Positions 36,060 through 48,300 of a stretch of DNA of 64,000 nucleotides are shown here, piece after piece (the stretch's first letter is position 1; the number at the start of each line of letters is the position of its first letter). Both the position numbers and the translations under genes were made by a program. This stretch comes from Scolanthus callimorphus. Lineage: Eukaryota; Cnidaria; Anthozoa; Actiniaria; Edwardsiidae. The stretch lies in assembly GCA_033964015.1 (NCBI GenBank), contig CM066912.1:23719605-23783604 (forward strand), in the 5' to 3' direction. Under the pieces are notes generated by a model. The model made no database searches, was not told the origin of the DNA, and was given only the letters and a program-made list of their open reading frames with translations.

Positions 36060-37269
36060 GTAATTCTTGCTGTATTTTAGGCATCACCAAGGTCAATACA
36101 CATGTCAAAAGCTAAAAAATGTCTGATTTTTTAGACAAATCATCCACAAGGTCAACATCAAAGAAAATGAATATATTAAAAATGTGTTACCTATGGTGAT
36201 GATAATTAAAAAGGAATATGGTGGTCTAGAGAGCTGTAAATATTTTTTTATTAGAAAGATATTGTCCTCTTAGGACAAATCTGCATTTCTTCTAGACATA
36301 TTATTAGCATTTCTCATATGTTTAGAATTTGAACAAAAAAAGCAGGTTGAAAAGCCTGAGACACAATTCGTTCTGTTCATATTTACAAAATTGGTCTGAC
36401 ATTAACTTAGAGACAGCAACTATAGTAGCTTTTTACAGCGTTGTCTGATGGACACTTTTCTATTTTAACAAACTGCCCTAGAACCACTTTTTGAGGCAAG
36501 ATCTGAGAATACTTCTCAGGATTATGGAACTGACAATACTGCAGGCACCAGAAAAATGAAATGTATAACATGCGCAAGTTTAAAAAACTATGTTCCATAC
36601 CTCCCCTACATGTATCTCACTGTAAAGCTTGAGAGGAATGTGCTTGCTGTTTGACAATGGTCCATCTTCTTTTAAAATAGGGCCTCTTTCCAACTTAATC
36701 TGCCACATAAATAATAATTTTTGTGCTTAAATGTACATAACAGAATGGTTTTGAGGAATCTCTGTTGACATTAATAAACATGCATGTACCATAGAGTTAA
36801 ATACGATTGAAACTGTCAGCTGATATACAAGTAAAATGCCTCAGCTTCTTCTTATGTTAGCACTTTTAAAACCCTAATTCCGTTTTTGAGTTCAGAAAAC
36901 TGACCACATTTCACATGATCTTTTCTGCATAAACAACGGCTGATTTCAAGATATCAATCAAACATCACCTTAAAACAGACCTTCTTTCTTTTTATTATAC
37001 ATGTAACATTCAAATCTGGCCATGCTGCTGTCTGTCTATATTGTTTCCAAATTTAGTTGCCATTGGCAACCATCATGGGCTGTGGAACCAGGGGGCCAAA
37101 GGGGCAGCCCTCGCCCCTCCCCCCCCCCCCAATAATTTGTTTGAGGGGACCAGCCCTGCCAATAATTTTATGGCTAACAAATAAACTCAGCAACTTCTAA
37201 ATAAATGCTTCCAAAAAAAAAAATGTTTCCCAAAAAAAAAAAACCTTCCACCCATGATAATATAGTCGC

Positions 37270-37394
37270 AATGTGTGGTTCCAGAAAATATCCATACCCC
37301 CCACCGAAGGGTGTTTAAAAGTGACCCCCACCCCTCTGGAATTTCTGAGGAAAAGTAGAAGTATTTGTATGGAAATGATCAGGTAAATTGACCC

Positions 37395-37433
<39 letters not shown>

Positions 37434-37596
37434 AATTTCCAATGAGGAAAGCTGATATACAAGTATCAGCTTTCCTCCTGATAGTAAGGCAGTGTTCACA
37501 TGAGCAAGAGGTACTATGTATTGGCCTGGCATGGGGGGGGGACTTTTCAATACCCTTCTGTGGGGGGATGGATATTTTCTGGAACCACACAATGTG
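37270..37596. mobile_element. MITE, TGTGGTTCCAGAAAATATCC family, with 36-C run
   Basis: TGTGGTTCCAGAAAATATCC at the left and GGATATTTTCTGGAACCACA at the right. The middle has 36 consecutive C (37396-37431) next to CGGAATTTCC. Related copies or parts: 41517-41787, 44755-44912, 50644-50752. Confidence 0.85.
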
Positions 37597-37805
37597 CATG
37601 CATACTGATTGTTTTGCTAACCAAAAATGATGCAGACTTGGAATTTTCGGTACTGTTATGGAAAAAAAAAATCACACTGATACAAAAGTCATTTTGTGCT
37701 CGGGCCAGAAACTGAATGGATTCATGCTGTTCTGGCTTTGTTTTCAGACTGGTCTCATGTAAATACACATAAAGAAAATATTACCATTTGCATCCATCCA
37801 TGAAG

Positions 37806-37985
37806 TGTGATGATTTTTTTATTTTCAAACGTGCACATTTTGCCAAAAAGTAGTCATGTTTCTTGCTCTCTGATTGGCTGAAAAATAATGGTCAAAACTG
37901 CAGCCAATCAGCGAGTGAGAAACGGGACAACTTCTCGACAAAACGTGCACGTTTGAAACATAAACTAAGGTGAAAAATCATCACA
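37806..37985. mobile_element. Hairpin MITE, family 1 copy b
   Basis: Same core as 3549-3736 (CTCTGATTGGCTGAAAAATA, CAGCCAATCAGCGAG, CAACTTCTCGACAAAACG). Ends TGTGATGATTTTT and AAAAATCATCACA pair. The outer tips differ from copy a, so the two belong to subfamilies. Confidence 0.75.
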
Positions 37986-39040
37986 TTCATCAATCATCAA
38001 ATGGTAGCATGAGAGCTGGTACAAGTTCATGCCAGTCTGTATTCATAATAAATTATACCAGCCTCACGTAATCACTGCCTAAGTTTCACTGGCTGTAATT
38101 CTAAAACAGTCTTTATTTAAATGTGGTTTACAAACAAATAAACTCATTATTGCCCTGCACTCTGAAATGGCTACTTCGCTTTTTGGGACAACCCTTCACT
38201 CATTTTGTCTCATTTATATGCCATTGCTAATCCAGGTTTATGTTCTAATGGCTTTGTAAGCCACAAAGCATTTTATTAGGCACAATTTATTGACAATAAC
38301 AACTCCCTAGTGATAAACAAACTGTGCATTGAGCTTGTGCATGCAACATATGTGAGTAGATACAAACTAGAATTTTTACATTTGCAAATCAGAATATCAA
38401 TGTTACAGCTGAGTTTGCTTTGCAAAAGAAATTCGATTTTGCTTACATAGTATCCAGAGTGTTGACTTGGCTATGAAAAATTATAATCCTTAGTTAAAAT
38501 TGCTGGCGACTGTTAAAAACCCGCGGTTGTCTATGAAATTCTATAGAGATTTCAAATCACTCCAGAGCAATTAAATAATGTAAGAATTCGAAGGTACTTT
38601 GATGTGATAGGTACCAAAATGGAACGTTTCATCGCACAAATTGGAATATTTATCAGTTAGAACTGGGACTAAAATACCGCAAAGGCACGAGGCCAAATTG
38701 AAAATTGCACGCCTTAAAATCATTTAAGGGGTAACCAGAAAGCTAGCAATGCTACGATTTGGCTTCAGTGAAATTTGAAAGTGTATACTTCAAATATTGC
38801 CGCCGTGAAACCACATCTAAATTTGTTGATAGCGCGCGAAAGATCGATTTACTAGTAGAACCCGCCTGGTTTAGAGTACCAAAGATTTCGATCAAGAGTG
38901 AATTAATAGACGCTGGGTGAGCAATATCAATAACAAAACTAAATGTTTATAGATCAGTAATTATTTTCAAGCCGATTTCGTAAATACCCAGCACTTGAAA
39001 ATACAAGCTAACCGTAAACGTAACAGGAACACAAACTTAC

Positions 39041-39300
39041 CTTCGAAACACAGCTACTACATGCTATTTCCATAAAAATATCTTCAATTTTACAATGATT
39101 TGGTCATATTTCTTCATGAATGTGCATCCAACCTGAGCATCAGAGATCCAGCTTCAATTCTGCAGCAGCTATTATCAAGGAATTCAGTAAAACAAGGGAT
39201 ATTTCGTGTTTTCCGAGCAAAAACAATGAGATTCGTTGGTAAGCCTTGACTCACTTTACAACTAATGCAAGCGGTATGCGAAATACTCAATCCTGATTGG
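39041..39300 (-). other. Probable 5' untranslated exon of PTPN13
   Basis: On the minus strand a strong donor (TTTCGAAG then GTAAGTTTGT) ends an exon at 39041. It is the best partner for the acceptor of the first coding exon at 35752. Spliced this way, the reading frame of the PTPN13 start meets TAG TAG just upstream, so the exon is untranslated. Its right end is not visible; 39300 is a guess from the nearby promoter motifs. The intron would be 3.3 kb. Confidence 0.5.
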
Positions 39301-39421
39301 TCGATACGCACCACGTGACTTAGTACTCACAAAGGACTGGAACGATTCATACAGAAGAGAAGATTTAGTTTGTTTTTGTGCGGAAAGTCCCTAAAAACGG
39401 GCAAAAAAAAACTATAAAATC
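39042..39421. promoter_or_regulatory. Candidate shared promoter of PTPN13 and the tetraspanin
   Basis: The tetraspanin start codon (39422, plus) and the predicted first PTPN13 donor (39041, minus) leave under 400 bases for both transcription starts. The interval holds ATTGG (an inverted CCAAT box, 39296-39300) and a CACGTG E-box (39312-39317) beside it. I see no clear TATA box. Divergent promoters with CCAAT and E-box sites are common in animals; function here is inferred. Confidence 0.45.
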
Positions 39422-42365
39422 ATGCCCAAAGAGTACACAGAAGTGAGCTGCTGTGTGAAGTATTTATTATTCTTCTTCATGTCTTCTTCTGGGTAAGTTG
39501 GAGCCGTTATTTTGAGGTTTTTAGCGCAAAGTTAAAACATGATTTGACACAGACTGGCTGTATACGTTGAAGCCTTCAAATTTTCTGCAGCAGATCCAAT
39601 ATTTAGCTCATCCAAGTTTAATTGCCATGAAGTAACTATTGAATAATAACTCCCGACAATGGAAGGGATAATGCTTAACAGCATGGTGTTTTGATATTGA
39701 TACACAATCAGATATTACAATAAATTGAGACGCTTCTGAATTTTGTTGTCGACTTTCTTCATCGACATCATTCACAGTTCTCGATCGCCTGCCACTAAGT
39801 TCTACTTCCGCAATTCGCAGCAGCGGAAGGGATTCATTTTTGCTCCACTTTTTGACATTTTATTGATATTTCTTTGTCTTCTTTATAAAGTTTTTTTTTC
39901 TGTGAAGGAATAAAACTCGCCTTTAGAAATTTGAGGTGAGCTGTCATAAACAAATAAAATCTGTGACTTTCATTTTCAATTGATCTGTAATTAGTCGTCC
40001 TCAATCTAAATCCTAAAACTAACATTCTTATAGTTCCATGTCTTGAATATTTCATTCACAGTTGAGTAATCTCCAGCTTTGATTGGCTTTCAACAATCAT
40101 CAAACACTGAATGCAGAAACTTTAAGTGACATGCTTGATACCTAGCTTGCAATACTGGAAATTTTGCCAGTGAACACCAGTGAAGTTAGGCCTACAGCAA
40201 ACGTCATGCCAGAGCCGCGCCGTTCCAATTCGAAACAATAGAAAGTTTTTGATTATAAAAAGGAAAAGGAAAGGTTGGCCAGAAGAAGTTTGATGCTTGC
40301 CGTAGGCCTAGGCAGCCTGCTTATAACAACCGCTCTACAATTAATTACATGTAATATACATACAATTAATTACATGTAATAGATTAGTATGTACCACGTG
40401 ATGCATTGTCCATGCTACCAACAAAAGCTACGAGCTCGAACTTAGCTTCCAGGGCGCCTGGTCAAAAATACAAATTCCAGGGTAGGTAAGCACAAATGCC
40501 AGGGTGGTCATGAAAAAATTAACAGGAATGCCACTATGGGTGGTTCACTGTGACTGGGGTCCTCAACAGGGGGTATTTTTTTGTGACTGCCCAATCATAT
40601 TGACCTTTTGTTTCCCTTCACAGCTGGTTGGCTGTCTCCTGGTAGGAGTCGGTCTCTATGCCAGGTTTGAGAAGACGGCGTACCAGAATTCTTCAGTGAT
40701 ATCCTTTTAGATCCAGCATTTGCACTAATCATTGTTGGAGGCATCATGTTTATTCTTGGATTCAGTGGCTGTATTGGGGCACTTCGAGAAAACATTTGCC
40801 TCCTCAAGTTTGTAAGTGATGTAGCTACATGTAACTTTGTCTCTAATTGCAGTGTAACTGAATGAAATTATCCAGGCAGCTGAGAAATACTGCAGTCAGT
40901 AGCTTAATAAATGCCAATTGTTTCTAAAAATTTCCATACAACTTCTGTATTTACCTGCCACGTGAGACTATTTTCTTTATTCTAGATGCAAATCAGCAAG
41001 GAAGCAGGGCTCGAAATTATGAAGTAATCATAGCCATAATTTTACGCCTTGTTCAGCAAAACTGTAATTCTGCATCAAAAATCTAGCCGTAAATCCACTA
41101 GCCTAGGAGAACAGTGTAGAAACTGAAAACACAGTCGTTATTTTACGCCAAAACTTCGGCCACAATTTGAAGCCCTGACAAGTCATTCAATTGTGTGACA
41201 ACTAACTTATTTTCTAGTAGTTGGAAAGTGCAAAACTGTTTTATTATCACATTTGTGTGAACGGTAGTCAATACAATCCCAATGTTGCGCCCTGCACTCC
41301 AGTAAAGTCATTTGTTTTTATTTTTCCTTTCAGTTCTCTATTGTTCTTGCTATAATATTCTTCCTCCAGCTGGCACTTGGAGTGTTTATCTTTGTCTTTC
41401 AGGATAAGGTAGGTCCTATAGTGGGATATTTGTGGGGGGAGGGGGGGTGCATCATTCTTGTACCCAGAGCTACCAAGCACATCATCTTGCTAGGGAGGCT
41501 CTGGTGACAGCGATTGTGTGCAATTCCAGAAAAAAAATATTCCCCACCACAGAGGGAATGCACTTAAAGACCCACCACCCCACCGCTCTGGAATTTCCAA
41601 AGAAAAATACAGTGTATGTTTTATGGAAAATAACTTGTATGGCAAATTAACCCCCCCCCCCCCCCCCAGTGTATGTTTTATGGAAATTAACTTGTATGGC
41701 AAATTAATCCCCCCCTTCCCCCCCCCCCCCCTCCCCCAATTCATTACCCTCTGTGGTGGGGGTATGGAATTTTTCTGGAATTGCACATTGAAGAATGAGG
41801 AAGATTTGACACAGATCTGTTGAAGGGAAAATCTTTCTGAGAATGCCCTAATGCTCAAAATCAGCCAATCAGCAATCCTTCAAATGGCTGTCACCAGAGT
41901 CTCCTCCATGAGGTTATGAGTGAGGAACTTTGGTATCAGAATGTGGGCATCCATGGCTTTTGGTGCCATAATGGTGCAGTGGTGTGACATGGCCCCAGGG
42001 GGGTACTCGGATATAAAAATAACGGGGAGGTCCGATGTATTTTTTGGGTATGAAATTTGTAGTAAATAAAGTATTTTTTTGGGTTTAAATTTCTACCAGG
42101 TATTTTTTTGCGGTTGAAAAATCCACGGGTATTTTTTTGCAGATGAAACTTCTGACAGGCTAGTTGTTGAACATCATGATATTAGGCTATTTCCGGGCAA
42201 CATAAGCAGCTCAGCATTATGTGTATGCTGGTATTAAATAGCCTTTTTAGGCTAAAAAAGTTGGGTATTTTTTTGGGTATAAAATTTTGGGAGCAAGTAT
42301 TTTTTGGGGGTATAAAATTTATGGCTCAGGTATTTTTTGGGTATGAAATTTGGAGCTCCGTCGGA

Positions 42366-42396
<31 letters not shown>

Positions 42397-45300
42397 CCAC
42401 CGTCATTTTATATCCAAGTAACCCCCCTGGGGACATGGCTATACAGGGCATCTGGGGAAGTGCGGTAAAAAACGGCAAAAAAGTGCGGAAAAGTGCGGGA
42501 TTTTTTAGAAAAATGTGCGAAAAAAAGTGCGGTAAAACGGTAAAAGTGCGGTAAAACGGTAAAAAGTGCGGTAAATTATTTTCTTTAATTTGAAGGTTTG
42601 CGCTTTTGGGGGATCATAACAAGTCGTTTCTGTTGATTTTCTATTTGTTTTGTCATTTTAAAACGTAATTTCATTGAAACTGATGTAACAGCTAAATTAT
42701 TAAACTTCGCATGATCAATATTTAGGTCAAGAACAATAGAAAAATGCAAAAAAAGAAGGGCTCACCTATGCTTGCTTGCGCGGCATCAGTCATTTAAAAC
42801 TCGAACCCCTAAAATCACTAAGAGCGCCTATTTCTCCATACAATCAACTCCCGCATGTGTTGTTCATAACAATAGAGCAGATTTCGTATGACTGTGAAAA
42901 GTACCGCCACAAAGCTGTTCCGCGCCGCGACCGTGACCGTAACGCGACTACGCGATTTCATTCCATACGAAATCTGCTCTATCTTGCAATAAAGTTCTCC
43001 AAAATGTAAACTTCGTGCTTTGTCATCACCATCTTAATCAAGGGTAAATGGCTCCGGCAGTTTCATAGGATATTTACGGCGTTTAACATTTTTCGTTCTC
43101 CTACTATTTTGTTTCGCCTAAATACTTGACCTATTTAGCAAATAAAAATCGGGGTCACCGTGCGCCATTTGTATTTTACCCATTTCTTACAAGATCAGCT
43201 ATTGGCTTATTTCCATCTAAACTTCCATCCAATTACAGATCTCCTAGGCACCGCGGAAATACGTTTTTGTGCGCCCGGTCACACTTTTTAGCTGGTCAGC
43301 AGCAACGCCCCAAAAATTACAAAAGGCCGGCAACTTTGAATTGTTTTCCCCGATACGCCAGCCGGGTCAACAAAAGTCCAAAACTTAGTGTGGAAACGTA
43401 AAACTTAGTTTTAATATCCTGGCGAAAGTTGTAGCACTAAATTTTACAACACATATATTGTGCACAGCTTAAACAAAGTTTGCACACGGGGCGAACTTTA
43501 GGAGACAAACTCGGAAGTCGGACTTTCCCGCAAGGTATTCGTGATTTTGTTGAAGCTCATTACAGAAGATTTCATGCAGCACGTTGGGAGGACGCAAAAG
43601 TACATAATTCGAGTAAAATATTTGATACAGTAACAACAGTAATGTGATAATCAATTAGTAATGTGATAACCACTTAGTAATGTGATAATGACCACTTAGG
43701 TTTTAGTTTATTCCCCTTGAAATATCAATCACGTGCTCTCTCATTGCAACTCAAATGTTCTTGCATTTCAAGTTGCTCCCTGTATTTGGTATTTATTTGC
43801 TTTTGTTTTGGCTCACAAAACCCCAAGGGTCAGATACCCAGATTTAGTTCTTTAATACGTTGTATTTGGTCACACAAAATGACTTGCTAGAAAACAAAAA
43901 TAATATAAAAGCTTGCACTGATTAGTATTCAAATGAAGCATGGTTGAACAATCTTCAAATTATTAAATTATGTCATTTTCATGATTGCAAGATTTTCTCA
44001 CTTGTGTGATGGATTGTTGGTGAGGAAAATGGTCAAAGGCACAGAGTGCCTCGGTGAAATCGTGGATACTGTTTATCCAAGTTTTTGACTTTTGGTCCTG
44101 TTCCTGTTCCCAAGATATCAATTTTCTAGTTGTGATGATGTCATCGATGACGTTATACCACATGACCTTGGTACTGGACGGCCGTTGTCACTCAGATAAC
44201 TTTGTCCAAGTTTGGTCACCTAGCGATGTTTTGTTCTCGAGATATTATTTTTTTCTGGTTTTGATGACGTCATCGATGACATAATGTCATGTGACTTTGT
44301 TGCTGGACCCCCTCTGTCACTCAGATAACTTTTTCCAAGTTTGGTCACCTAGCGATGTATTGTTCTCGAGATATTAATTTGTTTAGTTTAGATGACGTCA
44401 TGAGCTAACACTTGAGTTATGAGCGAGCAAGTGACATCTGGCCCACTACAATAATTTAAAAAGGGCTTACCGGTACCCTCTCCCCCATGCATATAGAATT
44501 CCATCAAGGTTCAACTAGCTTCCTGTCCCCCCCCCCCCCATGCAAGCAGAATCAGAATTTCCAAATGCTGCCCATCCCAGGGGTACATAAATGTCCTGGA
44601 ATTGCCCATTAGGTGGGTGTCACAAGCCTCTCACATGCATAATGATTGCAAAAATGTTCATACATTTAATCTGCATAGACATAAACATATTTTATTGGCA
44701 CTGTGTAGCCCAAGTGGTTATGGACTTGTTTTCCAAAAAGAATAGCATTGTGCGGAAGGGCATTGGAAATTCCGTAGGGGTGGGGGGTCAATTTACCTTA
44801 TCATTTCCATACAAATACTGTATTTTTCCTTGGAAATTCCATAGGGGGGTGGGTGGGTCACGTTTCAACACCCTTCCAGGGGGTATGGATGTTTTCTGGA
44901 ACCACACATTGTCACTCTCAGGATTTTTTCATACATTTTTTGTATTTACCTGCCACACACAAGTATCTCAAAATGTTTGCCGTTGCTGGGTAGGCCCTTT
45001 CTAGTCTCAGTGGACTTAAGTGGACTTAAAATGTATTGAATGAGTCAGTAAAATTCATGCAAGGAATTCCAGGGATAATTTCTGGTTTCACAATTTGACT
45101 CTGCATATTTTTTTGTCTTCTGCTCCCTCTCCAAAGCAGTATGAGAACTAAAGATGATGATTCCAATAGGCATATGTCAAAAAGGTTGATATCTATTGCC
45201 TTTACTTTAGTGTGATTTTGAATAGGTTCTCATGAAAGAAAGTGGCAGTGGTGAAGTTCGACCAAAAAAAGGCAGTGGTAGTCATGTAAAAAAATATCAC

Positions 45301-48300
45301 TGAGACCACAGATAATGAATGTCAAAGCTTTCTGAAATAATACAGGAAAGTACATAGGATTACCATTGGACCATCACAGCTAATCACTTTTATTATTCAG
45401 CACATCGATATGCACTGCCCAAATATGGTCATTGGAACCCCAATAGCTGTCTTCTGTACATGACAGATATCCTGCGATATCTGTCTCTGAGGGAAATGTA
45501 ATGTGTTGAGCTCGTAAATAATACACAAAATGTTTTTCAGGGGGGTTTTGTGCTATCGATGTGCTGAATAATAAAACCATTATCCTGCTCGATTTTGCAG
45601 AATATCGTCTGATTTAGCCAACTCAGGACTGCGTCCCTCGTCGGCTAAGTATCAGACAATATTATGCACAATCTTGCAGGATAATGGTTAAATATTCATT
45701 ATAGTCCATTATAGGAATTACACCCTCAGGGGTGGGAATCAAAGCCAGTCTTTGCAATTCGATGATGCACAAGTCAATTGAAACTCCCACCTCCCCCATG
45801 GTCACAGGAAGGAGATTATTTAGGAAAGTAATGTTAGCACGTTTGAATGACAATATGTCTGTATTTGAAAAGTACCTGTTAAACCCTCTAGAAAATCAGG
45901 CAAAGTTACCCTGATCCAGGCCCCTAAGTACATAATTTTAAAGAATGAAAATCCCCTTTTATACTGGCAAAGCAATTCACTCCCTTGTCAACATTCTTCT
46001 CTATTCTTTGCAATCTCAGAAATAATTTGCAACCTTGGCTGTTCTTCAATGGTTCAAGTCTGTAGCATGATTATTGCAAATCCCTTCTTGTAAATAATGA
46101 CACTTGTCCTGCAAAGGAAACGATAATGGATCCATTGTATGACTTTTGTACTCCATGGGAAAAATTACCATTCATGCGCTAATCCAGGCACAAGTCACTA
46201 TAAAATATGCGTGGGTTTGGGGGATTTTTTCTGTAAAAATGAGTTGCCATTTCTTCTAATAATGCATGACGATGTTTGATACAAGTCTCTTTATAAAAAC
46301 ACAACAAACAGTATTCTAGATAGGAACTGTAAACTGGGACGAAAACTATTCTCCAAAAGGCAAAAGGAAAAACTCACCTTGGATCGCATGCTATGATTGA
46401 TTACTAAAGTCGCCAAGTCAATCCTCTAATCAACAGAGCAATAGATAAGCCATGAAACTGTTGCCTTGCATGTTTGGAAGAAATATAAAGTGAAAAAAGT
46501 TGCTTCGAAGTCTTGAGATAGGTGGCCACACCTCGCCTGTTGGGCGCCCGAAATTCCACGAATTCAAACCACTCACTTACTAAACGTTCCTCTTTAGCAT
46601 GATTTTCTGCTAAAGCAACTCCTTCGAGTGAAGAAAAACCGTAAATAGAAACAAAATCCTTTATATTGGCGAAATATTCGAGCTACACATTCGTCTCCCT
46701 TCTTTTCATTTCTTTGCAACCTGAGAACGGAAAAAGCCTAATGGGTTTAGCCGCTGGCCACGGGATGTGACGTCACAAAATCGTATTTCCGCGGTGCCGA
46801 TCTCCTAATTGATGGTTTCTCGTACTTATTCTCAAACGGTCTGCTGTGGAACGCCTGGTATTTTTTTGCATTCGGTGGCGATCGTATCGGAAGAAAATGG
46901 TGGAGTTTTCAAGGTTTTTGCGCTTAATACTTCAGCATCAACATAATAAACTAGGTATTGACCTGCAAATCTTTGAAATTACCGTGTTTAGAAGGATTTT
47001 TCCACACAATTTTTAGTAATTTTCTTAAAAAGTGCGGAAAAGTGCGAAGAAAGTGTGAAAGTGCGGAAAAGTGCGATTTTTGGGCAAAAGTGCGGAATCG
47101 CACTGCCGCACTTCCCCAGATGCCCTGGCTATACTAAAAATAAACCCTGTCATCACCCATGTTTTCACACAATCAGTATTGGACAATTATTTGATTTATT
47201 ATTTTAGGTGGAGGCAGTGGTGGTAGAAAAGATTCAAAATGCTGTGAAGAAATACAGAGATAATGCAGATCTGCAAAATCTTATAGATGGGGTACAACAG
47301 GAGGTAACTTTAATGACTGCTTCATGTAGCTGGCTTCATCTGCACACCCTTCTGTCTTTGCAGCCTATCCACCCCTCCCTCATCTACAGTATCCCTCCCC
47401 CTTCCATCCATCAATCATGAATTCAACAACCTGAACAACCAATCAATCCATATCTCACCCCTCCACTCCACTTGTGAACTTGTCTTCTAGTTCAAATGTT
47501 GTGGTGCCACGAGTCCTAATGACTGGGAGAAAAACATCTACTTCACTGTTCCTCGCCAGGCTCGGAAGCTTGTGGTGTGCCTTACTCTTGTTGTATAAAG
47601 GTACAGTAAGGTCTTGTTGTGTCTTATTCTAGGTCTGTTTTCAATTTTAAGGGTCATTTCATTACATTAAGACAGGTTATTTTACAATGTCGAGCAACGT
47701 TTGGCCAAAATGGTGTTACTCAATGATTTCTATCCTAATTTGTAGATTTGTGGTCCACATTTCGAAATATCACAAGACAGTGGACTGGGTTTGTGCCGCC
47801 ACAGAAATAAGCAAAACTGAGCCAAAAAATGGAAAAAAATCTATAGAATCTATATAGGCTGTGATTCACATCACCATTTAAGGTGCAAAAAATATGTCTA
47901 CCTGTAAAAACTAAAATTTATTTTCTCAGCTTCCTCTGGAAATTTTTACATGGATTATAATACACGAACACTACCATGAAGACATTTCAAATGAGAATAG
48001 ATTCAAAGCAACAACTTTTTTTATTTCGAGTAACAAGATTTTTTGTCGCTTTCTGGCAAAATTGCTCAAAACTCTAAAATATGTCTTAATTATCTGCAAA
48101 TAATGTTGTTGTTTTTTGACAGGATACTATTAACAGACAATGTGGGTATGGAATAAGAAGACCCGGGAAAACAGTAAGTCAAAAGTGGTTGGTGGTTCAG
48201 ATTGTCGGTTGAGGATTTAAAGGAGCGGTGTAACGATTTTGGCACACTTTTGGGGCTGTCCATCCCTTGCGGCTGTGAAAGAGCTAAGTTAGATCTGAAG

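Larger units (their letters stand above)
35733..39040. other. PTPN13 first intron (predicted)
   Basis: Non-coding; contains MITEs 35823-36059, 37270-37596 and 37806-37985 and otherwise AT-rich DNA without recognisable features. Confidence 0.5.
42445..47126. mobile_element. 4.7-kb non-autonomous hAT-like element, TSD GGCTATAC
   Basis: AGGGCATCTGGGGAAGTGCG at the left and CGCACTTCCCCAGATGCCCT at the right are inverse. The 8-bp GGCTATAC lies directly outside both (42437-42444 and 47127-47134). Both ends have clustered AAGTGCGG and AAAAGTGCGG units, like subterminal transposase sites of hAT elements. I find no transposase frame. The interior carries other repeats. Confidence 0.88.
41409..47207. 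other. Tetraspanin intron 3, built mainly from mobile DNA
   Basis: 5.8 kb. In order: foldback 41458-41945 broken by MITE 41517-41787, MITE 41994-42431, then the large element 42445-47126 with further repeats inside. Only about 80 bases at the right end and about 50 at the left are free of recognised repeats. Confidence 0.85.

Noticed and set aside
37197..37630. Gly- and Pro-rich frames on both strands
   Set aside because: They cross the 36-C run in a MITE; the same occurs at 41490-41858 and 55489-55839.
40504..40710. Open frame starting at 40504 as the tetraspanin start
   Set aside because: Its first part is the dispersed repeat 40455-40600; the real exon begins at the acceptor at 40624, and the true start with KYLLFFF is at 39422.
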